Source: Enterocloster bolteae (lineage in GTDB: Bacteria; Bacillota; Clostridia; Lachnospirales; Lachnospiraceae). Taken from it: a DNA stretch of 64,000 bases. The notes beneath the pieces are model-generated. The model saw only the letters and a program-made list of their open reading frames with translations, made no database searches and had not been told where the DNA came from. Both the position numbers and the translations under genes were made by a program. This document shows positions 15,797 through 24,768 of this stretch, piece by piece (within the stretch, counting starts at the first letter, position 1; each line of letters starts with the position of its first letter). The stretch covers positions 2,604,001-2,668,000 of the forward strand of contig NZ_CP022464.2 in assembly GCF_002234575.2 (NCBI RefSeq), read 5' to 3'.

Positions 15797-18064
15797 ATGA
15801 AGGGAAAAAAGTTAAAAAGGGGCCTGGCGCTTGTGCTGGGACTGATGCTGGCCGCTGAGGTTCCGGCATCTGTGGCAACGCCTTTTCAAATGTTTGATTC
15901 CTATGCATATACAGGGGCGGCCACGGTTAAGGCCACCTCTTTGAATGTACGAAGCGGAGCCGGAACCGGCTATTCATCAGTGGGCAGGCTGGCGGCGGGA
16001 GCGGCAGTTACCGTTATCGGGGAACAGCGCGGAACAGACGGCAATACATGGTATCAGATTCAATACACAGGAACGGGCGGAGCCGTGAATACCGGCTATG
16101 TCTCATCCGTCTATATCAGGCTTCCGGTGGCCTATACCAAGGATTCTGATTTTGAAGCATATCTTACCTCACAGGGATTTCCGGAGAGCTACAAGAACGG
16201 GCTCAGGCAGCTTCATGCCCAATATCCGAATTGGGTATTCAAAGCCAAGAACACAGGCCTGGACTGGAATACGGTCATTGAAAATGAGTCTGTGCTGGGG
16301 CGCAACCTTGTGGCCACAGGCAGTGTTTCCTCCTGGAAGTCCGTTGCCAACGGGGCTTACAACTGGGACAACAGCACATGGACCGGATTCGACGGCAGTA
16401 ACTGGGTGGCTGCTTCCGAGGATATTATACGGTATTACATGGACCCCAGAAACTTTTTGGATGAGACGTATGTGTTCCAGTTCCTCAACCATGAATATGA
16501 TGCGAATACCCAGACAAAGGAGGGATTAAACAGCCTCATATCCGGCTCCTTCCTGTCTGGGACAACGAATTCCACAGGGACAGGGGGAAGCGATTTCTCC
16601 AGCGGACCAGGATCTTCGACAGGAGGTTCCGGTTCAGGCGGTCCCGGCTCCTCAGGCAGCTCCTCCGGTTCTTCTTCCGGTTCCTCCAGGGGGCCCGGGC
16701 GCAGCAGCACCTATGAAGATACACAGCATGGACCGGGGGTTTCCGGCAGTTCTAACGGCTCCGGGGCAGCAGCGGTCTCTCCGGGAGGCAGTTCCTCCGG
16801 CGGGTCCTCCGGGGGCAGCAGCCCTTCAGGCAGCGGGGAAGTGAGCCTGGAGTCCCCCCATGCATCCATTGAGCCCAGGGAGCGCAATGTGGTGTCTACC
16901 AGTGTAAGCCTGGTGGCTCCGGGACAGGACGGATCCGGCAGCAGCAATGGCCCTGTGTCTTCGGGACAGAGCGGCAGTTCCTCGGGCCCGGTGGCTTCAC
17001 CCGGATCGGATCAGGTGGTGGACCAGACCGGCACGTCGCCGGGAGGCGGCTCCACAGGTGCAGCTGCTCCTTATGCGGATATTATTATGGCCGCGGCCAG
17101 CCAGTCAGGGGTAAGCCCTTATGTGCTGGCAGCCATGATTCTCCAGGAGCAGGGCAATAATGGTACAAGCCCTCTTATTTCCGGTTCCTATTCCGGGTAT
17201 GAGGGATACTATAACTTCTTTAACGTGGAGGCATACCAGTCCGGCGCAATGTCTGCCATTGAGATGGGGCTCAGGTTTGCGTCCCAGTCCGGTTCCTACG
17301 GACGTCCCTGGAACACGGTGGAGAAGGCAATCCGTGGCGGAGCCCAGAATTATGGGGATAATTATGTGAAAGCCGGGCAGAATACATTTTATCTGAAGAA
17401 ATTCAATGTCCAGGGTTCCAACCTTTACAAGCACCAATATATGAGCAATATCCAGGGAGCTGCCTCAGAGGCGGCCAAGCTGTCCCAGGCTTACACGGCT
17501 GATTTGAAAAAGACAGCCCTGGAATTCCATATCCCTGTATTTAACAACATGCCTGAGCAGCCCTGCGTGGCGCCTACCGGAGACGGAAGCCCCAACAACA
17601 AGCTGTCCGGTCTCGGGGTGGACGGATTTAATCTGACGCCAAGCTTTAACAGGGATACCCAGGAATATAATCTGATTGTGGATTCTTCCGTGTCAAATAT
17701 TACAGTCAGCGCATATGCATCGGATTCCAATGCGCGTGTGGACGGCGCGGGCAATGTCTCACTGCAGAACGGCGGAAATGATATCTCCATTGCTGTGACG
17801 GCCAAGAACGGAAGCGTCAGGACCTATACCATCCATGTGGTGAAGCAGGACGGCGGACCCACCCAGGGCAGCGGAGGATCGCCTGTATACGGAGGCGGCA
17901 GCAGTTCCGGCGGTATAGTCAGTCCGGACGGCAGTTCCGGTGGCAGTTCGGGAGGCAGTTCCGGCAGCAGCGGTCCGGGCGGTTCAGGCGGACCGGGCAG
18001 TCCTTCCGGAAGCGGCAGCGGACCAGGCGGAAGCAATGTGACCATTGTAGAGGTGCAGTCCTGA
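15797..18064 (+). CDS. Secreted SH3 / glucosaminidase protein with cadherin-like domain
   Basis: This is a 755-residue exported cell-wall hydrolase. Order: signal peptide (KRGLALVLGLMLAAEVPASVA), a bacterial SH3 domain (about 40-105), a GFPESYKNGLRQLHAQYPNWVFKA-type region common in clostridial wall hydrolases (cited only as a type; seen about 120-255), a Ser/Gly/Pro linker of some 170 residues, a GH73-like glucosaminidase region with the likely catalytic Glu in MILQEQGNNG, a cadherin-like beta-sandwich (PF12733 type), and a second Ser/Gly-rich tail. It should cleave N-acetylglucosamine links in peptidoglycan. The frame opens at 15761, but the ATG at 15797 follows an AGGAG and starts the signal peptide. 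It shares the beta-sandwich type with the next gene. Confidence 0.82.
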   Translation: MKGKKLKRGLALVLGLMLAAEVPASVATPFQMFDSYAYTGAATVKATSLNVRSGAGTGYSSVGRLAAGAAVTVIGEQRGTDGNTWYQIQYTGTGGAVNTGYVSSVYIRLPVAYTKDSDFEAYLTSQGFPESYKNGLRQLHAQYPNWVFKAKNTGLDWNTVIENESVLGRNLVATGSVSSWKSVANGAYNWDNSTWTGFDGSNWVAASEDIIRYYMDPRNFLDETYVFQFLNHEYDANTQTKEGLNSLISGSFLSGTTNSTGTGGSDFSSGPGSSTGGSGSGGPGSSGSSSGSSSGSSRGPGRSSTYEDTQHGPGVSGSSNGSGAAAVSPGGSSSGGSSGGSSPSGSGEVSLESPHASIEPRERNVVSTSVSLVAPGQDGSGSSNGPVSSGQSGSSSGPVASPGSDQVVDQTGTSPGGGSTGAAAPYADIIMAAASQSGVSPYVLAAMILQEQGNNGTSPLISGSYSGYEGYYNFFNVEAYQSGAMSAIEMGLRFASQSGSYGRPWNTVEKAIRGGAQNYGDNYVKAGQNTFYLKKFNVQGSNLYKHQYMSNIQGAASEAAKLSQAYTADLKKTALEFHIPVFNNMPEQPCVAPTGDGSPNNKLSGLGVDGFNLTPSFNRDTQEYNLIVDSSVSNITVSAYASDSNARVDGAGNVSLQNGGNDISIAVTAKNGSVRTYTIHVVKQDGGPTQGSGGSPVYGGGSSSGGIVSPDGSSGGSSGGSSGSSGPGGSGGPGSPSGSGSGPGGSNVTIVEVQS

Positions 18065-18097
18065 TAAAGGGAAGACATTATAATCAGAAAGTGGGAA

Positions 18098-19846
18098 ATG
18101 ATAATGATTAGACGTATGAGACATGCGGCTGCAGTTCTGGCAATGGCGTGTATGATGACAGTCATGATGCCGGCTCAGATGATAACAGCCTTTGCAGCAA
18201 ATGCAAGAATCGCCTTTTCCGATCCATCGGCAACTGTGGGCGGCAAGATCAAGGTGAATATGAAGATAACCAGCAGCGATAACCTGGCCAACGCGGATGT
18301 GATGCTGTCCTATGATTCCAACATATTGGAATTTGTGGACGGTACCAATGCGGACGGAGGGGCAGGAGCTGTCCGGGTCCATGGGGATGCGGGCACGCCC
18401 AATACGGGTACCCTTGTATTTACCCTTAATTTCAATGCCATAGCAGCCGGGACCAGCAAGATTGAGGTCACCAGCCAGGAGATTTATGATTCCAACTCAC
18501 AGATTGTGACGGTTAACCAGCAGGGAAATTCCACTGTAACGGTCAGCGCCCTCCAGTCAGCTTCCAAGGATGCGACCCTTAAATCCCTCCAGATTTCACC
18601 AGGAAGCCTGACGCCGGCCTTTTCACCGGATGTGGACACCTATGCGGTGACGGTTGGTACAGATGTGGATAAGGTGATTGTCAGCGCGGATTGCACGGAT
18701 GAGAATGCCACCAAGGTGGTCAGCGGAAACGAAGGCCTCCAGATGGGCGAAAACCGTGTGACATGCCGTGTGACAGCCCAGGATGGCGAGACCATCAAGG
18801 AATATGTTATCGTGGTGACCAAGGCAGAGGGCGGCGCCAGTGCGGCGGATGCCGATGCTTCTTCCCAGGTAAGGATGCGGATTGCCGAGCGCGTTATCAC
18901 CATTCTTCCGCCTGATCCTGAGGTCAAAGTTCCGGAGGGATTCAAGGAGAGCACCATTAATATCGACGGCCACAAGGTACAGGGCTGGGTATGGGGCTCT
19001 GAGGCAGAGCATCAGTACTGTGTTGTGTACGGTATGAATGAGGCCGGAGAAAAGGGCTTCTACCGGTATGACATGAAGGACGATGAGAGGACCATCCAGC
19101 GTTACTTTGAGGATCCGGCCATCAGCGGTTCCGTGACAAAGGAAGTGTACGATGAGCTGGCCCTTACATACGACAAGATTTACGATGATTACAGTCTCCT
19201 TAAGATACTGCTGATTGTGACCATTGTCATTGCAATCATTCTGCTGGTCATCCTTCTGGTGGTGGTATTTACCAGGGGATCCGGGAAAAAGGGCGGCAGC
19301 CGGGATGAACTGGGTGACAAGAAGGACGGTCCGCGGGGCAGCCGGGGCAGAAACAGCAGGAAGGAAAAGGCAGAGGAGCCTGAGCTTTTGGAGAATTCAG
19401 AGGATTATCAGGAATATGCCGGTGAGGATGAATACCAGGACTCTGATGAATACGATGAATCCCGGGAGTATGAGGATGATTCTGTCTACGATGACGATGA
19501 GGACTACAGAGACCTTCCGGAGGAGGATTATCCGGTGGGCGAAGAGGACGGGGACATCTATGATGAGGAAGAAGATGTCTATGAGCAGGAGGAAGAGCCT
19601 CAGGTGGAGACTCCGGTAAAGAAGCCGGTGAAGCCTGCAAGGCCGGTCCAGGCCCCGGCTCATGCGCCGGCCCGGACACCAGCTCATGCGCCGGTTCAGA
19701 ATCCGGAGCGTACACCGGCCCAGGCCCCGGCATCCAGGCAGAAGCCTCCTGTGACGCAGGAACAGCTGTCTGCCAGAAGAGAAGCAGAGCAGGTGCCTGC
19801 AAAACCGGACGGACAGGATGATGATTTTGAGATTTTTGATTTGTAA
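18098..19846 (+). CDS. Cohesin-domain membrane protein with cadherin-like domain
   Basis: This 582-residue protein has a signal peptide (1-34, cut after AFA), a cohesin-type domain (about 36-148), a cadherin-like beta-sandwich (about 158-243), a further extracellular stretch, one membrane helix at 367-391, and a 190-residue tail predicted inside the cell. The tail is very acidic (410-510, rich in Asp, Glu and Tyr) and then Pro/Ala-rich. Cohesins normally bind dockerins to hold enzymes at the cell surface; no dockerin is seen in the window. It begins 33 bases after the glucosaminidase gene, so the two likely work together at the wall. The tail suggests a cytoplasmic partner, which is inference. 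Confidence 0.8.
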   Translation: MIMIRRMRHAAAVLAMACMMTVMMPAQMITAFAANARIAFSDPSATVGGKIKVNMKITSSDNLANADVMLSYDSNILEFVDGTNADGGAGAVRVHGDAGTPNTGTLVFTLNFNAIAAGTSKIEVTSQEIYDSNSQIVTVNQQGNSTVTVSALQSASKDATLKSLQISPGSLTPAFSPDVDTYAVTVGTDVDKVIVSADCTDENATKVVSGNEGLQMGENRVTCRVTAQDGETIKEYVIVVTKAEGGASAADADASSQVRMRIAERVITILPPDPEVKVPEGFKESTINIDGHKVQGWVWGSEAEHQYCVVYGMNEAGEKGFYRYDMKDDERTIQRYFEDPAISGSVTKEVYDELALTYDKIYDDYSLLKILLIVTIVIAIILLVILLVVVFTRGSGKKGGSRDELGDKKDGPRGSRGRNSRKEKAEEPELLENSEDYQEYAGEDEYQDSDEYDESREYEDDSVYDDDEDYRDLPEEDYPVGEEDGDIYDEEEDVYEQEEEPQVETPVKKPVKPARPVQAPAHAPARTPAHAPVQNPERTPAQAPASRQKPPVTQEQLSARREAEQVPAKPDGQDDDFEIFDL

Positions 19847-19904
19847 TTAATATATTTGTAGTTAAGTATATTTGTAATTAGGTATAATAGAATTAACAGA
19901 CCAT

Positions 19905-19949
19905 AAAGGCAGCAGCTATCCGGGATATTCCCGCGGCTGCTGCCTTTTG
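19905..19949 (+). terminator. Strong rho-independent terminator
   Basis: AAAGGCAGCAGC (19905-19916) pairs with GCTGCTGCCTTT, with an inner CGGGA/TCCCG stem, then TTTT. It ends the dacF-cohesin region. Confidence 0.85.
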
Positions 19950-20054
19950 TGTGCTGCCCTGGCCGTACGCGCCTTCACCGGCCCAGACAATCCTTAATGA
20001 TAAAAATTTATTATCAGACCATCACAATATATAATTATACTTTATTTTTTGGGG

Positions 20055-20072
20055 TTGTTATAATAATAACAT
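20055..20072. promoter_or_regulatory. Rex-box-like inverted repeat at the asr promoter
   Basis: TTGTTATAATAATAACAT has 6-bp arms (TGTTAT/ATAACA) and matches 11 of the 14 fixed positions of the Rex consensus TTGTTAANNNNTTAACAA. It overlaps a TATAAT at 20059-20064 that would serve as -10. Rex senses NADH/NAD+, so asrABC could respond to redox state. The site is a guess from sequence. Confidence 0.45.
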
Positions 20073-20129
20073 AAGCCTTTTAATATAGAGTATATATAAA
20101 GGATAAAAGAATAAAGGAGGAGGCATTTC

Positions 20130-21164
20130 ATGGGATACAGAATGGATTTGAAGGATGCCGACAGGATGTTTGCAAAGCTTCAGGAAGAGTATGAGATATG
20201 GGCGCCAAAACGTTTTGTGGGTAAGGGCAGGTATTCCGACACAGACCTGATTAAGTACGCCAGGGTGGACCGGGCGGAGGAAATCGAGTACAGGGAAAAA
20301 TCGGATTTTCCGGCCAAGGAGGTATTAAGTCCCATTACCCAGTCTCTGTTCTATTTCACAGAGGATGAATTCATTGAAAGCAAGGCCGGTTCCAAGAAGC
20401 TGCTTATATTCATGCGGCCCTGCGATATCCACGCACAGCATCACCAGGAAAAGATCTACCTGACCAACGGCGGCTATGAGGATATATATTATAAACGCAT
20501 GAACGAGAAGGTAAAGATCGTGATGATGGAGTGCGGCGAGGGCTGGGATACCTGTTTCTGTGCCAGCATGGGAACCAACAAAACCGATGATTATTCCATG
20601 GCAGTCCGTTTCGGGGAAGACGGGCTGGAGTTCCAGGTAAAGGACCATGCATTTGCCTCCTATTTCGAGGGCATGGAGGAATGTCCCTTTGAACCGCAGT
20701 TTGTGGAAAAAAATGAGCTGACCCTTACCGTGCCGGAGATTCCGGATAAGGAGGTTCTGACAAAGCTTAAAGAACATCCCATGTGGAGGCAGTTTGACGG
20801 CCGGTGCATCTCCTGCGGCGCCTGTACCGTGGCGTGCAGCACCTGTACCTGTTTTACCACAACGGATATCATATACAATGAGAACCGCAATGTAGGAGAG
20901 CGCAAGAGGACTTCCGCCTCCTGCCAGGTAAAGGACTTCACCGACATGGCAGGCGGCATGAGCTTCAGAAACAGGGCCGGGGACAGGATGCGCTACAAGG
21001 TGCTCCACAAATTCCACGATTACAAAGCCAGGTTTAAGGACTACCATATGTGTGTGGGCTGCGGACGTTGCATGGACCGGTGTCCTGAGTACATATCCAT
21101 TGTGGCTACAGTGAACAAGATGGCAGACGCTATCGAGGAAATAAAAGCCGGTAAGCAGGCATAG
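20130..21164 (+). CDS. asrA: Anaerobic sulfite reductase subunit A
   Basis: This 344-residue iron-sulfur protein is one of three subunits of the dissimilatory-type anaerobic sulfite reductase, which makes sulfide from sulfite with electrons from NADH. Two ferredoxin-like clusters are seen: CISCGACTVACSTCTC near 230 and CVGCGRCMDRCPEY near 310. It passes electrons between AsrB and AsrC. A strong AAAGGAGGAGG ribosome site precedes the ATG. AsrB starts 16 bases after its stop. All three asr genes are complete and in the standard order. Confidence 0.95.
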   Translation: MGYRMDLKDADRMFAKLQEEYEIWAPKRFVGKGRYSDTDLIKYARVDRAEEIEYREKSDFPAKEVLSPITQSLFYFTEDEFIESKAGSKKLLIFMRPCDIHAQHHQEKIYLTNGGYEDIYYKRMNEKVKIVMMECGEGWDTCFCASMGTNKTDDYSMAVRFGEDGLEFQVKDHAFASYFEGMEECPFEPQFVEKNELTLTVPEIPDKEVLTKLKEHPMWRQFDGRCISCGACTVACSTCTCFTTTDIIYNENRNVGERKRTSASCQVKDFTDMAGGMSFRNRAGDRMRYKVLHKFHDYKARFKDYHMCVGCGRCMDRCPEYISIVATVNKMADAIEEIKAGKQA

Positions 21165-21180
21165 GAGAGGGGATGCAGTC

Positions 21181-21972
21181 ATGAATAATATAGTGAAGCC
21201 AGTGGCATGTAAGATACGCGAGGTAAGGCGGGAGAGCCTTCATGAATATACATTCAGGGTGGAGACAGACATCCGTCCGTCCCACGGACAGTTCCTGCAG
21301 CTTTCCATTCCAAAGGTAGGGGAAGCGCCCATATCCGTCAGCTCCTTCGGGGATGGCTGGATGGATTTCACCATCCGTTCCGTGGGAAAGGTGACGGACG
21401 AGATATTTGAGAAGCAGCCGGGTGACATTCTTTTCTTAAGGGGAGCCTACGGCAAGGGATGGCCGGTGGAGCAGTTTCAGGGCAAACACATGGTGGTCAT
21501 TACCGGAGGCACCGGGCTTGCGCCGGTGAAGAGCATGCTGAACATGTTCTGGGAGCAGGAGGATTTTGTGAAGAGCGTGCACCTGATCAGCGGATTTAAG
21601 AATGAGGACGGAATCATTTTCAAACATGACCTGGACCGCTGGAAGGAGAAGTTTACCACCATCTATGCCCTGGATACAGACCGCAAGGATGGCTGGGAGA
21701 CGGGTTTTGTCACAGAGTTCGTGTCACGGATACCTTTTAAGGATTTTGGAGAAGACTACAGCGTCGTGGTGGTTGGACCGCCGCCTATGATGAAGTTTAC
21801 CGGCCTGGAAGTGCTTAAGCAGGGGGTGCCGGAAGAAAAGATATGGATGTCCTTTGAGCGCAAGATGTCATGTGCCGTGGGAAAATGCGGACACTGCCGC
21901 ATTGATGAGGTGTATGTCTGTCTGGACGGGCCTGTGTTCAATTATACCCAGGCCAAGTATCTGGTTGATTAA
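21181..21972 (+). CDS. asrB: Anaerobic sulfite reductase subunit B
   Basis: This 263-residue flavoprotein is the NADH-oxidising subunit. It has a ferredoxin-reductase fold: an FAD-binding barrel in the first 95 residues, an NAD-binding domain opening with VVITGGTGLAPVKSML near 105, and a C-terminal iron-sulfur site with CAVGKCGHCRI near 237 and a fourth Cys soon after. It relates to dihydroorotate dehydrogenase electron-transfer subunits, but position between asrA and asrC fixes the call. It is spaced 16 and 18 bases from its neighbours. Confidence 0.95.
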   Translation: MNNIVKPVACKIREVRRESLHEYTFRVETDIRPSHGQFLQLSIPKVGEAPISVSSFGDGWMDFTIRSVGKVTDEIFEKQPGDILFLRGAYGKGWPVEQFQGKHMVVITGGTGLAPVKSMLNMFWEQEDFVKSVHLISGFKNEDGIIFKHDLDRWKEKFTTIYALDTDRKDGWETGFVTEFVSRIPFKDFGEDYSVVVVGPPPMMKFTGLEVLKQGVPEEKIWMSFERKMSCAVGKCGHCRIDEVYVCLDGPVFNYTQAKYLVD

Positions 21973-21990
21973 GAGAGGGGTGGCGAAGGA

Positions 21991-23046
21991 ATGAATCATG
22001 ATATTGATATAAAAAAGGTAAGAATCAACTGTTTCAGACAGTCCAAGGTGGCAGGGGAATTCATGCTGCAGATGCGTGTGCCGGGAGCTATGATTGAGGC
22101 AAAACACTTAAAGCTGGTGCAGGACCTCTGCGAGCGCTTCGGAAACGGCACCTTCCATCTGGGCACCAGGCAGACCTTTGACATACCCGGTGTAAAGTAT
22201 GAGAACATAGAGGAAGTAAATAAGTACATCAAGTCATATATCCATGATGTGGATGTGGAGATGTGCGGCGTGGACATGGATGTGACGGATTACGGCTACC
22301 CTACCATCGGCGCCAGGAATATCATGTCCTGTATCGGAAACGCCCACTGCATCAAGGGCAATGCCAATACATACGAGCTGGCCAGAAAGATTGAGCGCCT
22401 GATATTCCCATCCCATTACCATATTAAAGTGGCTGTGGCCGGATGTCCCAATGACTGCGTTAAGGCCAATTTCAACGACTTCGGCATCATGGGCATCAAC
22501 AAGCAGGTTTATGACATTGACCGCTGTATTGGCTGCGGTTCCTGCGTGGACGCCTGCAAGCACCATGCAACAGGCGTGCTGAGCCTGAACCAGAACGGCA
22601 AGATTGACAAGGACGCCTGCTGCTGCGTCGGCTGCGGCGAGTGTTCCCTGATTTGTCCCACCGGAGCATGGACCAGGGGCGATAAGAAGCTGTACCGCGT
22701 AACCCTGGGAGGGCGTACGGGCAAGCAGAATCCAAGGGCAGGCAAGCTGTTCCTTAACTGGGTTACGGAGGATGTGATTCTGGGTATGTTTGCCAACTGG
22801 CAGAAATTTTCCGCCTGGGCCCTGGATTACAAGCCGGAGTATCTCCACGGCGGCCACCTTATTGACCGTGTGGGATATAAGGAATTCGTAAAACATATCT
22901 TTGAAGGGGTGGAGTTCAATCCTGAGGCAAAGATGGCGGATGATATATTCTGGGCCGAGAATGAGCAGCGGGGGAACATGCATGTGATGCCGCTGTCTGA
23001 GCATAAGCACGCAGGCCCCCAGGAACCGGCGAAAAAGAAGGCATAG
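21991..23046 (+). CDS. asrC: Anaerobic sulfite reductase subunit C (siroheme)
   Basis: This 351-residue catalytic subunit reduces sulfite to sulfide. The nitrite/sulfite reductase fold carries CIGNAHC near 112 and GCPNDCVKANFNDFG near 150, the ligands of the siroheme-coupled cluster. Two extra ferredoxin motifs follow: CIGCGSCVDACKHH near 178 and CCVGCGECSLICPTG near 210. It is the last gene of the operon, with a hairpin terminator 36 bases downstream. Confidence 0.95.
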   Translation: MNHDIDIKKVRINCFRQSKVAGEFMLQMRVPGAMIEAKHLKLVQDLCERFGNGTFHLGTRQTFDIPGVKYENIEEVNKYIKSYIHDVDVEMCGVDMDVTDYGYPTIGARNIMSCIGNAHCIKGNANTYELARKIERLIFPSHYHIKVAVAGCPNDCVKANFNDFGIMGINKQVYDIDRCIGCGSCVDACKHHATGVLSLNQNGKIDKDACCCVGCGECSLICPTGAWTRGDKKLYRVTLGGRTGKQNPRAGKLFLNWVTEDVILGMFANWQKFSAWALDYKPEYLHGGHLIDRVGYKEFVKHIFEGVEFNPEAKMADDIFWAENEQRGNMHVMPLSEHKHAGPQEPAKKKA

Positions 23047-23081
23047 GGGATTTGGGATTATCAACAGCAACGAGGAAATTC

Positions 23082-23120
23082 AAACAGCGGGGGGTGTGAA
23101 TACATGCCCTGCTGTTTTTC
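23082..23120 (+). terminator. asr operon terminator
   Basis: AAACAGCGGGG (23082-23092) pairs with CCCTGCTGTTT (23108-23118) with one G-U pair, leading into a T-run. Confidence 0.75.
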
Positions 23121-23230
23121 TGCCGTTTTTGCGCAAAGATTGGCGGCTCCGTGATATTTTAGGGATAGAAAGGGATACTATACAAAGTAAGTACAGACAG
23201 CGCGGAAGAATATGCGGACAGCCGGAAATT

Positions 23231-23282
23231 ATTAGTGTACACTAATTTATACAGTGACATTTTGGGGAAAATGTAGTATACT
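23231..23282 (+). promoter_or_regulatory. Flavodiiron gene promoter with upstream palindrome
   Basis: A perfect 16-bp palindrome ATTAGTGTACACTAAT (23231-23246) ends 7 bases before GTGACA (-35, 23254-23259), which is followed by a 17-base spacer and TATACT (-10, 23277-23282). Its core TAGTGTACACTA recurs exactly at 26709-26720 upstream of the XRE regulator gene. Confidence 0.75.
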
Positions 23283-23334
23283 TCTAAGCGAAATAAATTG
23301 ACGGATATTTAACATATTATGGACGAAAGGAAGA

Positions 23335-24543
23335 ATGAATATGTACTGTGTAAAGCGCATCAATGATGATTTGTTCTGGGTTGGCGGTACAGACCGGAGG
23401 CTGGCCTTATTCGAAAACGCCTATCCTATTCCGCGGGGGGTTTCCTATAATGCTTACCTGCTGCTGGATGAGAAGACTGTGTTGTTTGACACGGTGGACA
23501 GGGCAATCACGGAGCAGTTTTTTGAGAACATAGACGCGCTGTTAAAGGGACGTGCCTTAGATTACGTGGTGGTGAACCACATGGAGCCGGACCACTGCGC
23601 CACCCTTGGGGAGATTGTGCTGCGGTATCCGGGAGTACAGGTTGTGTGCAACCCTAAAACGATTCCGATTATCAAACAGTTTTATAATTTTGATATTGAT
23701 TCCAGGGCCATTGTGGTCAAGGAAAATGATACCCTTTGCACCGGACGTCATACATTTACCTTCCTCATGGCACCCATGGTGCACTGGCCGGAGGTTATGG
23801 TGACCTATGATACCACGGACAAGACCCTGTTCTCCGCAGATGCCTTCGGCACCTTCGGGGCCATGAACGGCAACCTGTTTGCGGATGAGGTCAACTTTGA
23901 GAGAGACTGGCTGGATGATGCCAGACGTTATTATACCAATATCGTGGGCAAGTACGGACCATCTGTGCAGACCCTGTTAAAGAAGGCGTCCGGCCTGGAT
24001 ATCCGTACCCTGTGCCCGCTTCACGGCCCGGTATGGCGTAAAGATATTAGCTGGTACGTGGACAAGTATCTGACCTGGAGCAGCTATGAACCGGAGGAAA
24101 AGGCGGTTATGATTGCCTACGGCTCCATTTATGGAAATACAGAGAATGCAGCCAATATCCTGGCCTGCAAGCTGGCGGAGAGGGGAATCAGGAACATTGC
24201 GATGTATGACGCTTCCTCCACCCATCCTTCCACCATTATCTCGGAGGCATTCCGCTGCAGCCACCTGGTGTTTGCATCTGCCACCTATAACGGAGGCATC
24301 TTTAGCAGCATGGAGCATGTGCTTATGGATTTGAAGGCCCATAACCTGCAGAACAGGACGGTGGCCCTGATGGAAAACGGATCCTGGGGCGTGCTGTCAG
24401 GCAAGCAGATGAAGGAAATCATCGGCACCATGAAGAATATGACGGTTCTGGAACAGATGGTGACTGTAAAATCCTCCCTTAAGGAATCCCAGATGGAAGA
24501 ACTGGATGCCATGGCCGATGCCATTGTAAACTCCATGAAATAG
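23335..24543 (+). CDS. Flavodiiron protein (FprA, A-type flavoprotein)
   Basis: This 402-residue enzyme reduces oxygen to water, or nitric oxide to nitrous oxide, in anaerobes. The N-terminal metallo-beta-lactamase-like domain (to about 250) holds the diiron ligands, seen in HMEPDHCATLGE near 82 and later histidines (APMVHWPE near 147, CPLHGPVW near 225). The C-terminal flavodoxin domain binds FMN (MIAYGSIYGNTENAA near 258). It starts at ATG 23335 after GAAAGGAAG. It stands alone between a regulated promoter and a good terminator. Its electron donor, usually rubredoxin, is not in the window. It likely protects the cell from oxygen or NO. Confidence 0.93.
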   Translation: MNMYCVKRINDDLFWVGGTDRRLALFENAYPIPRGVSYNAYLLLDEKTVLFDTVDRAITEQFFENIDALLKGRALDYVVVNHMEPDHCATLGEIVLRYPGVQVVCNPKTIPIIKQFYNFDIDSRAIVVKENDTLCTGRHTFTFLMAPMVHWPEVMVTYDTTDKTLFSADAFGTFGAMNGNLFADEVNFERDWLDDARRYYTNIVGKYGPSVQTLLKKASGLDIRTLCPLHGPVWRKDISWYVDKYLTWSSYEPEEKAVMIAYGSIYGNTENAANILACKLAERGIRNIAMYDASSTHPSTIISEAFRCSHLVFASATYNGGIFSSMEHVLMDLKAHNLQNRTVALMENGSWGVLSGKQMKEIIGTMKNMTVLEQMVTVKSSLKESQMEELDAMADAIVNSMK

Positions 24544-24583
24544 CAGTACCCAATCAGGGACAATCGTGATTTATAACGGTTTG

Positions 24584-24616
24584 CCGGATGGCTTTGTTTG
24601 AGCCATCCGGTGTTTT
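24584..24616 (+). terminator. Terminator of the flavodiiron gene
   Basis: CCGGATGGCT (24584-24593) and AGCCATCCGG (24601-24610) form a perfect 10-bp stem followed by TGTTTT. Confidence 0.85.
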
Positions 24617-24768
24617 ATTGTGATTTATTGTACTTTTTGTGTATTTTTGGTTGTGAATATTGCATTTTTTTGTGAAATTTAGTAGTATAGAACATACATC
24701 CCGTAATTTAGAGCATTGAAATATGGGATGCTCAGGAAAATACAAATGATGCGAGAGGATATGATGAC

